Shown: positions 25,860-39,274 of the stretch, piece by piece
Layout: every line of letters starts with the position of its first letter
Position numbering within the stretch: position 1 is the first letter of the stretch
Source of the DNA: Delphinus delphis
Taxonomy: Eukaryota > Chordata > Mammalia > Artiodactyla > Delphinidae
Direction: 5' to 3'
Assembly (NCBI RefSeq): GCF_949987515.2
Contig: NC_082696.1
Coordinates: 61,760,447 to 61,824,446, forward strand
Length of the DNA: 64,000 nucleotides
Position numbers and translations under genes: made by a program
Notes under the pieces: model-generated
What the model was told of the DNA's origin: nothing
The model's database searches: none
What the model saw: the letters and a program-made list of their open reading frames with translations, nothing else

Positions 25860-27760
25860 TTATATGCAAAAGGTTGAGGTGTAATTATTCACAGATGGCA
25901 TAATTATCTACATAGAAAAAAACAAAAATATACAAATAAGCCATGATTTCTAACAAAAGATTCTACTGAGTTTGTTGTACTAAAATCTTAATATAAAACT
26001 TAGTTGAATTTCTATACACTGGCAACAACAATCAAAAAACCCGTTAAAGTAATTTTAAAAGTATGCCACTTGTGGTACATAAGAAATAAAGTGCCTAGAA
26101 GAATATTAACATGCTATTTATGAAAAAAGTTAAAATGTTTCATCAGAAGATACTAAAGAAGACTAATAAATTAAGACATATACTAGATTCATAGATGGAA
26201 AGATTCTATTCCATGTAAATGTCAATGCTCCCCGAAATGATTTATAGATTTGACACATTTTACATCAAAATCCCTACAGTTTATTTTGTGGATCTTATGC
26301 AGATGACTCTAAAGTATATATGTGAGAAAAAATGCCAAAATGTCCTGTGAAGAATAAGGAAAGAGAAATTGCCTCATGAGATATTATAAATTATTATAGA
26401 CCTACAGTAAATGGACAGTGATATTGGTTTATGAACTAAGAAAACATCAAGAAGTAGACTAGAAAACCCAGAAACAATCCACAAATACATGGATTTTTGA
26501 TTTATCACAAAGCTGGCTTTGGTTCTTCATAAACTGATAAACTTTTAAATAAATGATGCTGGTATGATTGGTTATGTTCACTTATATGGATATAAGTAAA
26601 GCTGGAGTTTTATCTTATACTATACACAAAAATAATTTCCATGTGGATTAAAAAAAACTTTACTATAAAAGGAAAAAGAATTAAACTTTTGGCAGACAAT
26701 ATAATTGAAGACATTGTGACCTCAGTAGAAACTAACTTATTAAAAATCAAATAGTAAAAGTAAAATAGGGATTAATTTGACAATACTAATATTTAAAATT
26801 TCTATTGTTCAAAATATCAAATAGAAAATAAAATGACAAGGTAGAAGCAGCAAGAATATTTGCAACACATGTAGCAGCTCTCCCCACAAATTATGATGAA
26901 TAAAAGAAAATGACTATTCAAAAGATAGTCAAAAGTCCTGAATAATCAAATGAAAAGTGACCCAGGGACATGCAGATATTCTAGAACTATTTAAAAATCA
27001 GGGAAATACAATTTAATACCAATGAAATACAATTTCTCACTCAGGACTTTTGAAGAAAATTTTTTTAAAGTTTTGACAATAGGAAGTAAAGATAAAGCTA
27101 TGGAAAAACTGGAATGTTGTTAACCTGTTGGTGAGTTAAAATTAGTAAAATCACTTTAGAAAAAAAATATTGTCATGATCTCATAAAGCTGAGGATGTCG
27201 ATGACGCAGCAAATACTTTCCTTGGTATTCACCCTAGAGAAAGATGTGTACCTAGAGACATATAGCAGAATGTCCCTGGAGACATGTAGCAGAATGTCCA
27301 TGGCAGCGCTATTTGTCTTAGCCAAAAATAGGAAACAATTGTCCATCAACAGTAACATCCATAAATAAATGATGATGTATGAACGAAGTCCATACATCAG
27401 TAAAAATGAATAAATGAGAACTATAATAAATAACATGGTTGAAGCTCAGGAATGAAATATAAGGCACCAAAAACAAATTGCAGAGAAATGTATAGATTTG
27501 TTTCAATTTATATAAATTTAGAAAACAAGAAAAACTGAAAAATAATTTATTAAGGGTAAAAATAATTTTAGTAGAATAATAAATAAAAGCAGGGAAATGA
27601 TAAACATGAAATTCAGGAAATAATTTACCTCCTTAAAGAAAATAAGATGGGATGGGAAAAAGTCACATAAGGTATTTCAAAGTAATAAAAATACGTATTT
27701 TATTTCTTATATAGCTTGGCTAATAATGGGTATTAGACTATATGATTAAATATGATTAAA
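25860..27760 (+). mobile_element. Old L1M LINE, strongly diverged
   Basis: The stretch follows L1 ORF2 order at low identity: 'tacactggcaacaacaatca', 'cctacagtaaatggacagtg', 'atttgcaacacatgtagcag', 'ctgttggtgagttaaaatta', 'gaaacaattgtccatcaaca' and 'atgaataaatgagaacta'. No frame of useful length survives. It is one of the older LINE copies in the window. Confidence 0.7.
27252..27299. repeat. 24-bp tandem duplication in the old L1M
   Basis: 'agacatatagcagaatgtcc' is followed 24 bases later by 'agacatgtagcagaatgtcc', with one difference in that block. It is a local duplication inside the L1 copy. Confidence 0.8.
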
Positions 27761-29985
27761 TATGTTATATATATAAATATATGAATGTAAATAATCTTTT
27801 GCATCTTTCATTACTTAACAATTGTCTTTCATGCTCCATGATAAAAAGAAAAACTATATCAACACAAAAATCAGGGAAATACAATATCAAATAGTCATAA
27901 AATTATTTTTCACTAAAGACATTTTAACTAGGCTGTCATAACTCTAATCAGACGAGATCATTTGTAATTGCACAACATTTTAACTACATTCTGTATCTGG
28001 GCAACATTTTGAGTACGTTCTAGGCTTCTTTTCCTGACATGTGAACTGAAACTGTGACAGTGGACTTTACTGTTACATGATAAGAGGAAACTATTATGAT
28101 ATATTCATGGTATTAATAGTTCAGACTTTCTTAAATACAGCATTCACTACATCATACATTATTCTCTCATCAGGACTAATGAAAAAATTTGTCTCAGCAC
28201 TAAGCTTAAAAACATTTATTTCCTTAATAAATGATGCCTAAATTAATGGTGTGGACCTGGGAAACTCTTGTGACAATATTTAACTTAGCTCTGAATCTTT
28301 ATTTCTGGTTTTAAGGCCTCACTGAACTTAGGTATGGCCAAACTTTGGTCACCAAATAAGAATTTTATAGTAAGAGCTTTATATATTTACCCTATATGTT
28401 ACATTATTTTCCAGCACTTATTTTCCTTTTAATTCCTGAAACTGGTATATCTTAACTTTGCTCCATACTCCATATATGCATGTATAAGCTGTTGCACATT
28501 CTTATCTGAATGAATCAGAGTATATATAATTGTCTCTAAAATTTTTTAAGTGTTTAAATCTTGTGACTCTATCTTTTATCACTGAAAAATCGGTATCTGA
28601 ATTTTTGAGGATGTTCTCCTACATAAGTGATCTTGACAAAAACACACCAGTTTCAATATTGAATAATCCAGGATATGGACAAAATTTGTAAGCCATTTAT
28701 AAAAACCTTATGATAAAAAGACCCTCTATAGAAACATATGATACATATTTGCTTTTCTTAAAGAGACAAGTATCAAGAAGCCATATTTGAAATACAAGGA
28801 ATACTAACATAATACATGCAGCATGTACACTATGGAAAATAAGAAAAAAGAAATAAAAATTTGTTTAGATAAAAACAAAACAAAAGAAAAACCTATATCC
28901 CTTGATATCTAAAAAGTGACTTGAGAGCTGTCTTTTCAAACTGGCTTAAATTTTTGACTGGCGCCTCAAATCACCTTTCTGAAAACTAGGCAAATTTCTG
29001 CTAAACATTTTTGAAACTGAGTCCGTGGCTTAAGCCATACAAATGCATCAACATGCTTGTACAGCAAAGCACAGCCAGCTTCGTAGTGTTTGGCATCAGG
29101 TAGAGGGTGAATTTCAGCATGGGCCTTTCCTTTCTTCAACTGTCATCAGGAGAGTATACACATTCCTCCTGCCTCCATTATGAAAGAAGTTATCTAAAAA
29201 GGACTTCAGTATCCATTATTGTGGTAAAGAAAGTGAGCAACCAACGTTAAATATAGTTAAGTACTGTGCTTCCCTTACCAAACCATCACCTTTTCACCAA
29301 TACCATGCCAGGGCAAAGCTCCACCATAGCTCAGAATGCCAGGAATGGACCTTAGTTTACAGTCTCCTGTGCATTTTTATAATGTTTTGGGGGTTTTTTG
29401 GTACTTTTTGCAGCATTTTCAGTAATATAGTTTTTTCTTTCTGTCTCTCTCTTCTTTCTTTTTCATTATTTTTCTTTTTCTTAATATCATTTTTATTGGT
29501 GGCACACACTGTTATAATTCATTGTGTTTATAATTATGTTCCACCCTAAATCAAAAGCTATTTTAAGCATATTTATCTGTACTAATGAGTGATGTCAATC
29601 AAGGATTGGTATGTTCTAGTTATCTTTTTCAGGTTTAGAGATTTTCTTAATTGATTCCAGTCACATCATTTTCATCCCAGATATTTCACAAAGCAAGTGA
29701 ATCTTAATTAAATCACATAGAAATATGATAGATTCAAGACTGACCCTCATCAAATGGCTCTATAAGTTTTAGAAGTATGTATAGTACTTCCAATCTGAAC
29801 ATTTCTAGCCTAAACAACCTCAAGCTTCATCTGCCTATCTTTGTTTTCATATTCCCTCTGGAGTTATTATATGAATCAAGGATAGTTAATTAAAAATATA
29901 TATATATATAAATTTTATTTACAAATTGTCATAAGCCCACAAATAAATTTAAGATGCTTGTATTCTTTGGGTGCTATTCTTTTTT
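27761..29985. other. Unassigned AT-rich DNA
   Basis: I see no gene or repeat that I can support. A short (AT)n tract lies near 29898-29912, and a T/C-rich tract near 29420-29480. Confidence 0.5.
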
Positions 29986-29989
29986 TCAG

Positions 29990-30475
29990 TAGTTCATTAT
30001 TTACTTACTGAAAATGTATATATCTTAGACACTGTTCTAAGTTTCATGAATGTATGAGTGTGGAAAAATTGTGACTTTACATTTTATTGGAGGGAAAAAT
30101 TAATTGCTTTTAATGTGCTAGACACTGGGAATTTTACATGCAATAATGCATTTAATTCTCAAATCCAAACTGTGAGTTTGATATTATATCCCCATTTATT
30201 TAGCCAACAAGAATTGCTTGTCTTTTATATGTCACGCAGAGTTGCTGCCCTTATTTCACATACAGTGTAGTGGAAGATATACATATTAAACAAAAACCAC
30301 AAGAAAAAATATAGAATGTTTGTGGGATTTATCTTAGACAAGGAAGGTTTTCTTGAAGAAGTTATAATTGAGATGAAAACTGATTAAATAATAGGAGTTA
30401 AGCAGAGGTTATGCTAAGTATTCCAGGCAGAGGATACAGTGTTTGTGAAAGCTCTATTCCTCAGATATTGTTTCC
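29990..30475 (-). mobile_element. L2 LINE, antisense, split by a MIR
   Basis: The left arm has 'gtagttcattatttacttac' and 'cttagacactgttctaag'. The right arm (from about 30211) has 'gttgctgcccttatttcaca', 'agtgtagtggaagatataca' and 'tattccaggcagaggataca', all in antisense L2 order. The middle (30085-30210) is a MIR. Confidence 0.6.
30085..30210 (-). mobile_element. MIR SINE, antisense, inside an L2
   Basis: Antisense MIR landmarks: 'tttaatgtgctagacactgg', 'gcatttaattctcaaatcca' and 'gatattatatccccatttat'. It appears to interrupt the L2, but both are old and the order rests only on the L2 arms continuing on either side. Confidence 0.55.
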
Positions 30476-31285
30476 ATAACAAAGTATACCATTTCATTGT
30501 CAGTAGGTATTTCATCATTTTTTCAAAATGAAGTAGAATGGGATTATCAAGTCCTGTTTAGTTAACAAATGATGCAGAGTATGGATGGCTTGGAAGCATA
30601 TTTATTATTACAAGAAAATATTTGGTTTGGGCACATGTGAACAACCCAAGCATTTGTTTCAGTTGAAAACATTTCTTTCAGAAGAAAATTTGGCTTTCAT
30701 ATTTGTATGCAAGTTTCCAAATTGGTTTCCAATTGTAGTGAAGTAAGCATTTGGTTGGTGGCAGTTAGGATAGCCAAATGAATCTGCACATGTTCATAGA
30801 GGCCTGGGGACACTCCTGAGGTCCAAGTCCTCTTATTATGTTTTCACTGGTTATCTGATTAATGATTTATCACATAGCTGTGCAATTATAATCACCCAAA
30901 CTTTCATTTAAAGGAAAATTAAAATTTACAGAAACTCACTAGAAGTTAAGCAGGCCTCCATCGTCTTAGCAAAGGACATTTATTCTCTCCTCAGACTATA
31001 AAACTTTAAAGAAACAGAAGGCATTGTGCAGACAGTAACTATGCTATATTATTTATGTATTTATTTACCACCCATGGAAGTATTTTTTAAAGATACCCTA
31101 AAAATTTTAAAGATTTTTGAAGATTCTTTTGAAGATTACCTTAAAGAATCAAGTATGACAAAATGAGTTATTTGTTGAGATTAATAGCAGAATACTCCGT
31201 GTTTCTCCTACTGTTTATTAAGATAAGATAGTCAAGTTTTCGGTTTATTGAAGAGAAACCTAGAGTAAAATTTTAAGATATTGTA
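30476..31285. other. Unassigned DNA
   Basis: I see no gene or repeat that I can support here. Confidence 0.5.
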
Positions 31286-31289
31286 GAAA

Positions 31290-31660
31290 GTTGCAGTTTG
31301 TCTCCCATATCTATTCTCAATTTTTCCTTAGCCTATGAATGCCCAGTCAGTCGCTATATTCTCCAGGCTGCCTTATGGCAAGGTCTGGCCATGCAATTAG
31401 GTGATTACCAAAATGATATGAAAGGAATAAATAAAACTTACATCTGACCAGCTTCTTAGAAAATTCCTTGTCCTGGACTTCCCGCCTCTCTTTTTCCCTA
31501 CCCACAAGCTGAAACATGGATGGGACAGCAATCTAGTATCACAAGCCAAGAACACTGCCATAGATGGTCGGATCACAGTAGAGTAGACTGTTCCATGAGA
31601 GAGAAGTCACTTCTCTTAGCAAAGCTATTGTATTCTGGGGTCTCTTTATTGCAATAGTCC
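31290..31660. mobile_element. Old medium-reiteration repeat, family not named
   Basis: Landmarks 'ctccaggctgccttatggca', 'ggtctggccatgcaattagg', 'ctattgtattctggggtctc' and 'tttattgcaatagtcc' match the general plan of a eutherian interspersed repeat that ends in a piece like 'ttattttgggtctttgttac'. The element at 43075 seems to belong to the same family. I cannot name it from memory. Confidence 0.4.
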
Positions 31661-32715
31661 AACAATTATGTGAACTATTGTAATGAATATCTATTCAATC
31701 AGATTGCCAAGGTGGTAATTTTAGAATGATGAGAGTGTCTCTTATATAGTTATTAACGATTATTAGTTAAGTTTAAATATAACTAATAGTATCTGAAAAC
31801 ATAAAAATGTTGCTTCTGTCAGTCCCTACTATTTAGGTAACTAAACCTCAAGGATACATATATATCTATATGGACTTTTACTCAGGATCCCAACTGAATG
31901 TATATTTTTTAGTTTTTAATTTTAACTAAAATGAAAATAAAATTACCAAAGATGATGATCATATAGGAACCATTTCGGCCAGAATATTAAAATAAAATAA
32001 AATACTATATAGGAAATTTAATCAAGAAAACATATTAAAACAAAATCAATAGAGAAATCAAATTTTGTCTTAAACAGAACCTGGAATTTAGCAGATCATA
32101 TATTCAAGGATAAATTATCTTCCACAAGCAAGAAGCATAAAATGAAAATTAAAATGCACCCAAAATGCAATCTTTTGTGTAGGAAATACCACAAATTACA
32201 TGGAATGTCAACAAACAAGCAAGCCAAGTCAACCTAATTATAAAGAAGCAATATATTCTGACAGCTAAATAAAAAAACATTTAAAAAATACTTGAACATA
32301 TATTTGAAACCAGTTCTCTATCACAGGCTATATCAGAAAATAGTTATGATACATTTTAATTTTTTCACAGATATATGTAAAAGAGATAATATTAATTTTA
32401 TGTATCAATGTAAAAATCACAAAATCTAGATGATACACTGCCCATATTAATGAATATACCTACAGTGAAGGGTGATGGATACTAGAAGTTAGTGTTTTAT
32501 TTTATAAAATGTAAATATGTTTGTTTAATTCCATGGTGATACTAACAATATTAATACAAGTTCAATTGTTTTTCACCTTAATATTTGCTTTTACATTATC
32601 ATATCGTTTGATCCTAACAAGAGTAGACACTGTGTCTTGTTCATAATTGATCACCAAAAGAATGAGCTTGCAACAGTATTTTTTAAATGTTGAAAACAAC
32701 CTGTGATTTCTGTTA
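31661..32715. other. Unassigned AT-rich DNA
   Basis: I see no gene or repeat that I can support here. Confidence 0.5.
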
Positions 32716-33904
32716 CTAGGACAAAATGGCTTAGGTTCACTTGTCTCGGTTTATCTCCTCTAAATATGAATGCATACCCTGGAAATAATTCCACAAACAT
32801 AAAAGAATTCTGTAAGGTGAAAGGAAGCTGCTAGAGTAGCTAGAGATGTCAAGATCTATATAACACTCAGGTAGTTTTCTGGCCTTTCTTTGTTATATCC
32901 TATATATCCTGGATGAGTACTACAAAAAATTCCCACCCCCAGTTGCTAACAATCATAGAAACAAAACAAAACAAACAAACAAGAAAAATACAATAAAACA
33001 AAACACACGCAAAACCCCAACAATTAAACCACATGAAAATCTGGTCTTTTTGGCCAAGAAATCAGAAACGGGGAAGTCCAGTAGGGACCTAACTGGAAGA
33101 CCCATATCTAGTGGCCACAGCAACCAGATCTGCCTATCCTCCCTGACCCTACATCCCTGACAGGGGAGCAGCAGCAGCAGCAGCAGGATCTGCATCAGCC
33201 CACACCCTGCCTTAGGGCCCCACTCAGTAATATACCTGGCAGGCCCACTCAACTCATGTCCTGCATCCACTGGCAATAGGTGGGCTCCTCCACTTGTACG
33301 GGCAGTGCCAACAGGCCTGGTGTCTCTCCATCTTCTACCCAGCGATGGAGAGGCACATTCCTGACCCTCAACTCCAGTGGCAAAAAGAAACCTAAGCCAA
33401 GAATCTCTTAGCCCTCCATCCAGTGGGAGGAGGTAGTCTGGGTAGGTATTTCCCTCCTCCCATGCCACCTCCAGAGATATAAAGGGAAGTCTAATGGCAC
33501 TGGGTGAGAGTCTCTGCATTGTAAGGGTTCAGTGTCCCCCATCTAAGGGCCCTGGGGATACTTTCCACCTCTGCTAGCAACACCAACAGGGAACCAGCAA
33601 TCAGCCAGAGCCCACACAGAATGAGAAGAAGAAAACAGACCAGAACAGTATTGTGAGGGCTCAGAAAACAAATTGCCATTGAAATTACAGCCTGCAAAAA
33701 TAGGCCAGGACCTACATGATAAACCTAAACAGGGTGGCTGCCTGCTAAAAGAGAAGATTTTAAAAGATTCAAGTCTCCTAGCATAAGTTCTAAAATGTCC
33801 AGGAGGCAGTAAAAACAATCACTCATTATATCAAGGACCAGGAAAATCACAACTCGAACCAAAAATGACAACACACTGATGCCAACACAGAGGTTAAGCA
33901 GATA

Positions 33905-34820
33905 TTGAAGTTATCTGACAAAGATATCAAAATAGCCATCATTAAAATATCAACAATGAATTACAAATTCTCTTTAAACAAAAAACAATTAAAATGTCAG
34001 CAGAGGAATGGAAGTTATAAAGTTATAAATAAGAACCACAAGGAAATTATAGAACTGAAAAATACAAAAAATCAGAAGAAAAAACTTGCTAGATGAGCTT
34101 GATAATAAAGAGGAGATGACAGAAGATAGAATCAGTAAATTTGAGAAGAGATCAAGGGGAATTTATTCAATCTGAACTATAGCATCTAGACTGATAAAAC
34201 AAACAAACAAACAAACTTGAACATAGTTTCAGGGATGTGAGGGACAAAACTAAATATTAAACATTTGTAATATTGGAATCCCAAGGCAAGGGAGAAAGAA
34301 TATAGGCCTGAAAAAAGGATTCAAAGAAATAATCACTGAAATTTCCTAAATTTGGTGAAAAATATAAATTTAAAGATGCATGAAGCTGAGTGAAACCCAT
34401 ATAGGATAAACCTAAAGAAATCCACTTTATGACTCATGATAATTAAACTTCTGAAAATGAAAGATAAAGAGATATGTCTTAAAGGCAGTCGGAGAAAAAT
34501 GATGCATTACCTCTAGGGGAATACCAACTCAAATGAAAGTGGATTTCCCACTTGAAACCATGAAAGCCAGAAAAAAGAGGCACAATATTTTTTAAGTTCC
34601 AAAAGAAAAGAACTACCAACTTCAAGCTCTATATTTGGCAAAGCTATCCTTCAGTAATAAAAGGGAAATAAAGCCATTCTCAGACAAAGGACCATTAAGA
34701 TAATTTGTTGCTAGCAACTTATTCTTAAAGAATGACTAAAGAAGCCTTTTCAAATAGAAAGAAAATGATAAGAGAAGTTTTGGAATTTCAAAAGTAAAAA
34801 AAAAAACAAAACAGAATAGG
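33905..34820 (+). pseudogene. L1 ORF1 remnant (decayed)
   Basis: The nucleotide sequence follows ORF1 of old mammalian L1: 'aagttatctgacaaagatat', 'aaattatagaactgaaaaat', 'atcactgaaatttcctaaat', 'aacttctgaaaatgaaagat' and 'aagccattctcagacaaagg'. An open stretch at 33905-34096 keeps the lysine-rich N-terminal character (about 63 residues), then stops break the frame. ORF1p is the RNA-binding chaperone of the L1 particle; this copy cannot make it. Confidence 0.6.
34195..34217. repeat. (AAAC)n microsatellite
   Basis: About five AAAC units inside the ORF1 remnant of the old L1. Confidence 0.85.
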
Positions 34821-35381
34821 GAAAAATAATAGGCTTTTTTTTCTCCTCATAGTTTTTAAATCAGATGGTTGAGGCAAAAATTATTTGGTGCTTAATGTTT
34901 GCAGAGGAAATAATTATGACACAAATTGCAAAAATGGGGAGAAACAGACATAAAGAGAATAAAGGTTTCAATATTTCACTTGAAGTGCTAAATGGCAATA
35001 ACAGTTGATTGTGATAATTTAGGTATGTATATTATAGTATAGAGAGTAACCACTAAATATATGCAGAGTGATACTTTTAAAACCACTACAAAGTTTGGAA
35101 TCCTACAAAATGTTCATGTACTTCAAAGGAAAGGAAGAAAAGGAAAAATGAGGAATGAGAAACAGAGGAAATAGACAGTAAACAAATAAAACCACAGACT
35201 TATATACTACTATACCAAAAACTACATTAAATATAAATAATCTAACTAGGCTAATTAAAAGACAGAGATTGGTAGAGTGGATTAAAAAAAAATCATGATC
35301 CAACTATACACTGTAAGAAATTCACTTCAAACATGTCATAAGTAGGCTGAAACTAAAAGAATGGAAAAAGATCTATCATGT

Positions 35382-35915
35382 TGAAACAGGAGGGAAGGGG
35401 GCAGGGCACAACCTTTAAAAGGATGACATAGCCATAGTACATGACGAAAACTAGTGAGAACCAACTAGGTCCAAGATGGAAGAAGATGTGACTTCCAATG
35501 GACCTTGAGCCTCATTATACGCTCATTGTAATATATTAGCACACAAAATGACACACCCACCAGTGCCATGACAGTTTTGAGGCCAACCATAAAAGGTCAA
35601 AAAGTGGGCGGTGGCCCAATTCCTGGAAATCCCCACCCCTTCCTCGAAATAGTTGGAATAATCCTCCCACTCATTAGCCTATGAAATTACCCAGCCCATA
35701 AAAATTAACCATGCTATGTTTTGAGGCCTCTTGCCTTACGAGAAGGCCCACACTCTGTCTGTTGAGTGTTTCTCCCAAGCTCTCTCTCATCTTCTGAGAT
35801 GGCCCACACTCTGCCTGTGGAGTGTGCTGCTCTCTAAATAAATCTAATTCTTACCTATCACTTCGTCTCCAAAGTCTTTTGCAATGAAGGAAGAACCTTA
35901 AATTCACCGGGAATG
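35382..35915 (+). mobile_element. ERV1-type solo LTR inside the old L1
   Basis: The flanking L1 reads continuously if this block is removed. It begins 'tgaaacaggagggaaggggg', has a polyadenylation signal AATAAA at 35837-35842, and is flanked by 'atgt' at 35378-35381 and 35916-35919, the 4-bp duplication expected for gammaretrovirus-like (ERV1) integration. Towards its 3' end a 25-bp block ('ggcccacactctg...gagtgt') occurs at 35745-35769 and 35801-35825. No retroviral coding region is present, so it is a solo LTR. The 3' end does not read CA, so the exact right edge is open. Confidence 0.7.
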
Positions 35916-36042
35916 ATGTCAACATCAATTTAAAAACAAGTAAGAGTGACTATTTTAGTATCAGAAAAAGTAGACCTCAGAGCAAAGAAAATTACTAGAG
36001 ATAAAGAAAGACATTACATAACGATAAAAGGATCAATACTCT

Positions 36043-36412
36043 AAGTTTTATGGAATTGTGCTACACCAAAATTCTTATGTTGAAGCTTTTTCTCCCAATG
36101 TGACTGTTGGAAGATGGGGCCTTTAAGGAGGTAATTAAGGCTAAATGAGGCTGAGGCCTTAATCCAATATTACAAGTGTCCTGTAGGAAGAAGAGATACT
36201 ATGAATGCAAATGCACAGAGGAAAAGCCAGGTGAAGACACAGTGAGAAGGTAGCTATCTGCAAGCCAAGGAGAGAGGCCGCAGGAGAAACCAAAAATGCT
36301 GTCAGTTTGATCTTGGACACCTAGCCTCCAGAACAGTGAGAAAATTTTTTTTGTTGTTTAAAAGCAGCCAGTCTGTGGTATTTCATTATGGCAGCCCTAG
36401 CAAAGTAATACA
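36043..36412 (-). mobile_element. MLT1 (MaLR) solo LTR, antisense, inside the old L1
   Basis: Antisense MLT1 landmarks in order: 'caaaattcttatgttgaagc', 'caatgtgactgttggaagat', 'ggggcctttaaggaggtaat', 'gcctccagaacagtgagaaa', 'cagtctgtggtatttcatta' and 'gcaaagtaataca'. L1 sequence resumes on the right with 'ctgagaacttcaacacccta'. The LTR lacks internal sequence, as is usual for MaLR copies. Confidence 0.85.
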
Positions 36413-38698
36413 GTTCCGAAGTGATCATTAACATATATACATCACAAAGCAGACCTTTGAAACACATGAAATAAAAATGAATAGAGTTACATGATAAAAT
36501 AGAGATATTTACAGTTATAGCTGAGAACTTCAACACCCTACTTGCAGTAATTGATAGAATAAATAGAAAGTTGGCAAAGATACAGAAGAACTGAACAAAA
36601 CTGTCAACAAATGGGATCTACTGTCACATATGCAATTCTTCACTCAACAAAAGCAGAATGCACATAAATGCCTATGGAACACTCATCAATATAGATTGTA
36701 TCTGGGGTCATAAAACAGTTTTCAAAAAATTAAAATAAATTGAAATCATATAGAGTATGTTCTCCAGCCATAACGGAATCAAACTAGAAATTAATAAAAA
36801 AAATAGAAAACTTAAAATATTTGGCAATTAAATAACACATTTCTAAACAATTCATGAACAAAAGAGGAAGTCTCAAAGGAAACAAAGAATACATAGAATT
36901 AAATGAAATTAACACAATGCATCAGAACATGTGAGATTCACCTAAAACAATGCAGAGAATGAAATTTATAGCATTAAATGCTTCTATCAGAAAGAAGAAA
37001 GGTGACAAATCAATAATCTAAGTTTCTATTTTAAGAACTAGAGAAAAAGCAAAATAAAGCTAAACCAAGCAGAAGAAAAAAAGTACTTGATGAAATAAGA
37101 ACATAAAACAATGAAATCGATATAGGAAAAAAATAAAGATCAATAAAGCAGATGCTTATTTTTCAAAAATATCAATGAAATTGATAAATCCCTAGCAAGA
37201 TTGATAAAGCTTAAAAGACAAAAGATACAATTACCAATATCAGAAACGAAACAGGGGAAGTCTTTATAGATTCTTCAGTTACTCAAAGGATAATGAAAGA
37301 ATCCTATAAACAACTTTATAGTCACAAATTCAGTAACTTAAAAGGAAGAAACTGATTTCTCAAAAAAGTGCAAAATACCAAAACTGAACCAAGATAAAAT
37401 TGATACCAGTCTTATAATCATTTAAAGAAATTGAATTTCTAATTAAACTGTTCAGAAATAAGCAGTTTCTGTTTATTTAGAAATAAATCTCTAGCCCTAC
37501 AAGTCTTCACTGTTGAATTTTACTACACATTTAAAGAAGAATTAACACCAACTGTACACAATCTTCTCCAGAAAATAGAAGACAAAGGAACACTTTCTTT
37601 TCCATTACATAAGAAAAGAAAAAAAGAAAGAGAACAGACCAAAATCTCTCATTCTCTCATGAACTTAGATCCCAAAATTCTTATCAAAATATTAACAAAT
37701 CAAGTCTAGCAAAGAATAAAAAGAATTCTACACCATGAAGAATTCTAACAATTCTACAGTGGGATTTTTTCATGTATGCTAATCAGGTTCACCATTTGAG
37801 AATTAATCAATGTAATCCATCATATCAACAGGCCAAAGTAGAAAAAGCATATAATTATATTAATTGATACAGAAGAGCACTGGATAAAATTCAACATTTA
37901 ATCATGACAAAAACTCTCAACAAACTAGGAATATAAAGAAACCTTATCAACTTGATAAAAATCATCCATAAAACACCTATAGCTAACATTATACTTAACA
38001 ATGAAAGATCTCCCTAGGATCATCTTAGGGAATTCCAGCTCTCACCACACTGATTCAAAACAGTATGAAAGTTCTAGATACTGTATTAAGTCAAAAAAAA
38101 AAGAGGTAAAAAAGCATACAGTTTGGAAATGAAGAAATAAAACTGTCCCTATTTTCAGATGACATGGTTGTCTATGTATTAATAGAAAATCTCAAGGAAT
38201 CTATTAAAATACAAAAACTTCCTCGAACAGACTTTGAGCTTACCAAGATTTCAGGGTACAAGTTCAATATGTAAAAACAATTCTCATTTCTACATACTAA
38301 AAGTGAACTGTAGAAATCAAATTAAGTACAATATCACTTTTATCCAAAATAAAATAAAGTACATAAAACTTAAAGAAAGCTTGTACAGGGTGTGTATCCA
38401 GAAAATTAAAATATGCTGATAAAAGAAATTAAAGACCTAAGTAAATGGGGAGACATACTTGTGTTCATGGAACGAAAGACGCAACATAGTAAAGGTGTCA
38501 ATTTTCCCCAAATTTATCTATAGAGTTAATGCAATTCTTATCAAGATTTCTGCATGATTTTTTGTAGATACAGATAAGCTTATTATAAGAAAACACAGAA
38601 GCCACAGAAAGGCTAAAAGATCTTCACCAAAAAAATAAGTTGGAGGATATCACTCTACCTATTGTTAAGGCTTACTATACAGCTATGATAATCAAGAG

Positions 38699-38837
38699 CA
38701 GTGGTCCCCAACATTTTTGGCACCAGCGACCAGTTTCGTGGAAGACAGTTTTTCCACGGACTGGGGGTGAGGGTTCAGGCGGTAATGGGAGTGATGGGGA
38801 GTGGCAGATGAAGTTTCCTGGGGGTTGGGTACCCCTG
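38699..38837 (-). mobile_element. MER1-type hAT MITE with perfect 8-bp target-site duplication
   Basis: The element starts 'cagtggtccccaaca' and ends 'ggttgggtacccctg', giving imperfect inverted ends. It is flanked by 'atcaagag' at 38691-38698 and 38838-38845, the 8-bp duplication of hAT transposons. The inside ('ggcaccagcgaccagtttcg', 'tttttccacggactgggggt', 'aggcggtaatgggagtgatg') matches the antisense of MER1-like elements with a large internal deletion. It has no transposase and sits in ORF2 of the old L1. Confidence 0.85.
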
Positions 38838-39274
38838 ATCAAGAGTATGGAATTAGAAGAGGGATAGACACATTGATCAGATGGACAAAACAAAGAACCC
38901 AGAAATAGATCCTCACAAATATATTCAACTGATTTTGACAAATGTTCAAAAGCAATTGTTGGAGGAAAGATAGCCTTTTCAACAAATAGTGCTGGAGTAA
39001 CTGGGCATCTATGGACAAAAATATGAGCCTTAAAGTAATCCATATTATATATACAAAAATATGTTTATGAACTTAAATATAACACATAATAATATAAAAC
39101 TTTTGAACACTCCTACACTGTTGGTGGGAATGTAATTTGGTATAGCCACTATGGAGAACAGTATGGAGGTTCCTTAAAAAACTAAAAATAGAGCTGCCAT
39201 ATGATTCTGAAATCCCACTCCTGGACATGTATCTGGAGAAAACCATAATTCAAAAAGACATATGCACCCCACTG

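Noticed and set aside
32953..33519. 188-codon open frame on the minus strand
   Set aside because: It lies antisense in the GC-richer 5' part of the old L1. It has no recognisable domain, ends in a low-complexity F/L/V-rich stretch from the CAAA-rich DNA, and the host element is decayed. A frame of this size is expected by chance in such DNA.
35382..35915. Possible provirus
   Set aside because: Only LTR sequence is present. No gag, pol or env-like frames lie next to this or any other LTR in the window.
38640..39043. 75-codon plus and 122-codon minus frames
   Set aside because: They cross the junction between the old L1 and the MER1-type element, so neither is an inherited gene.
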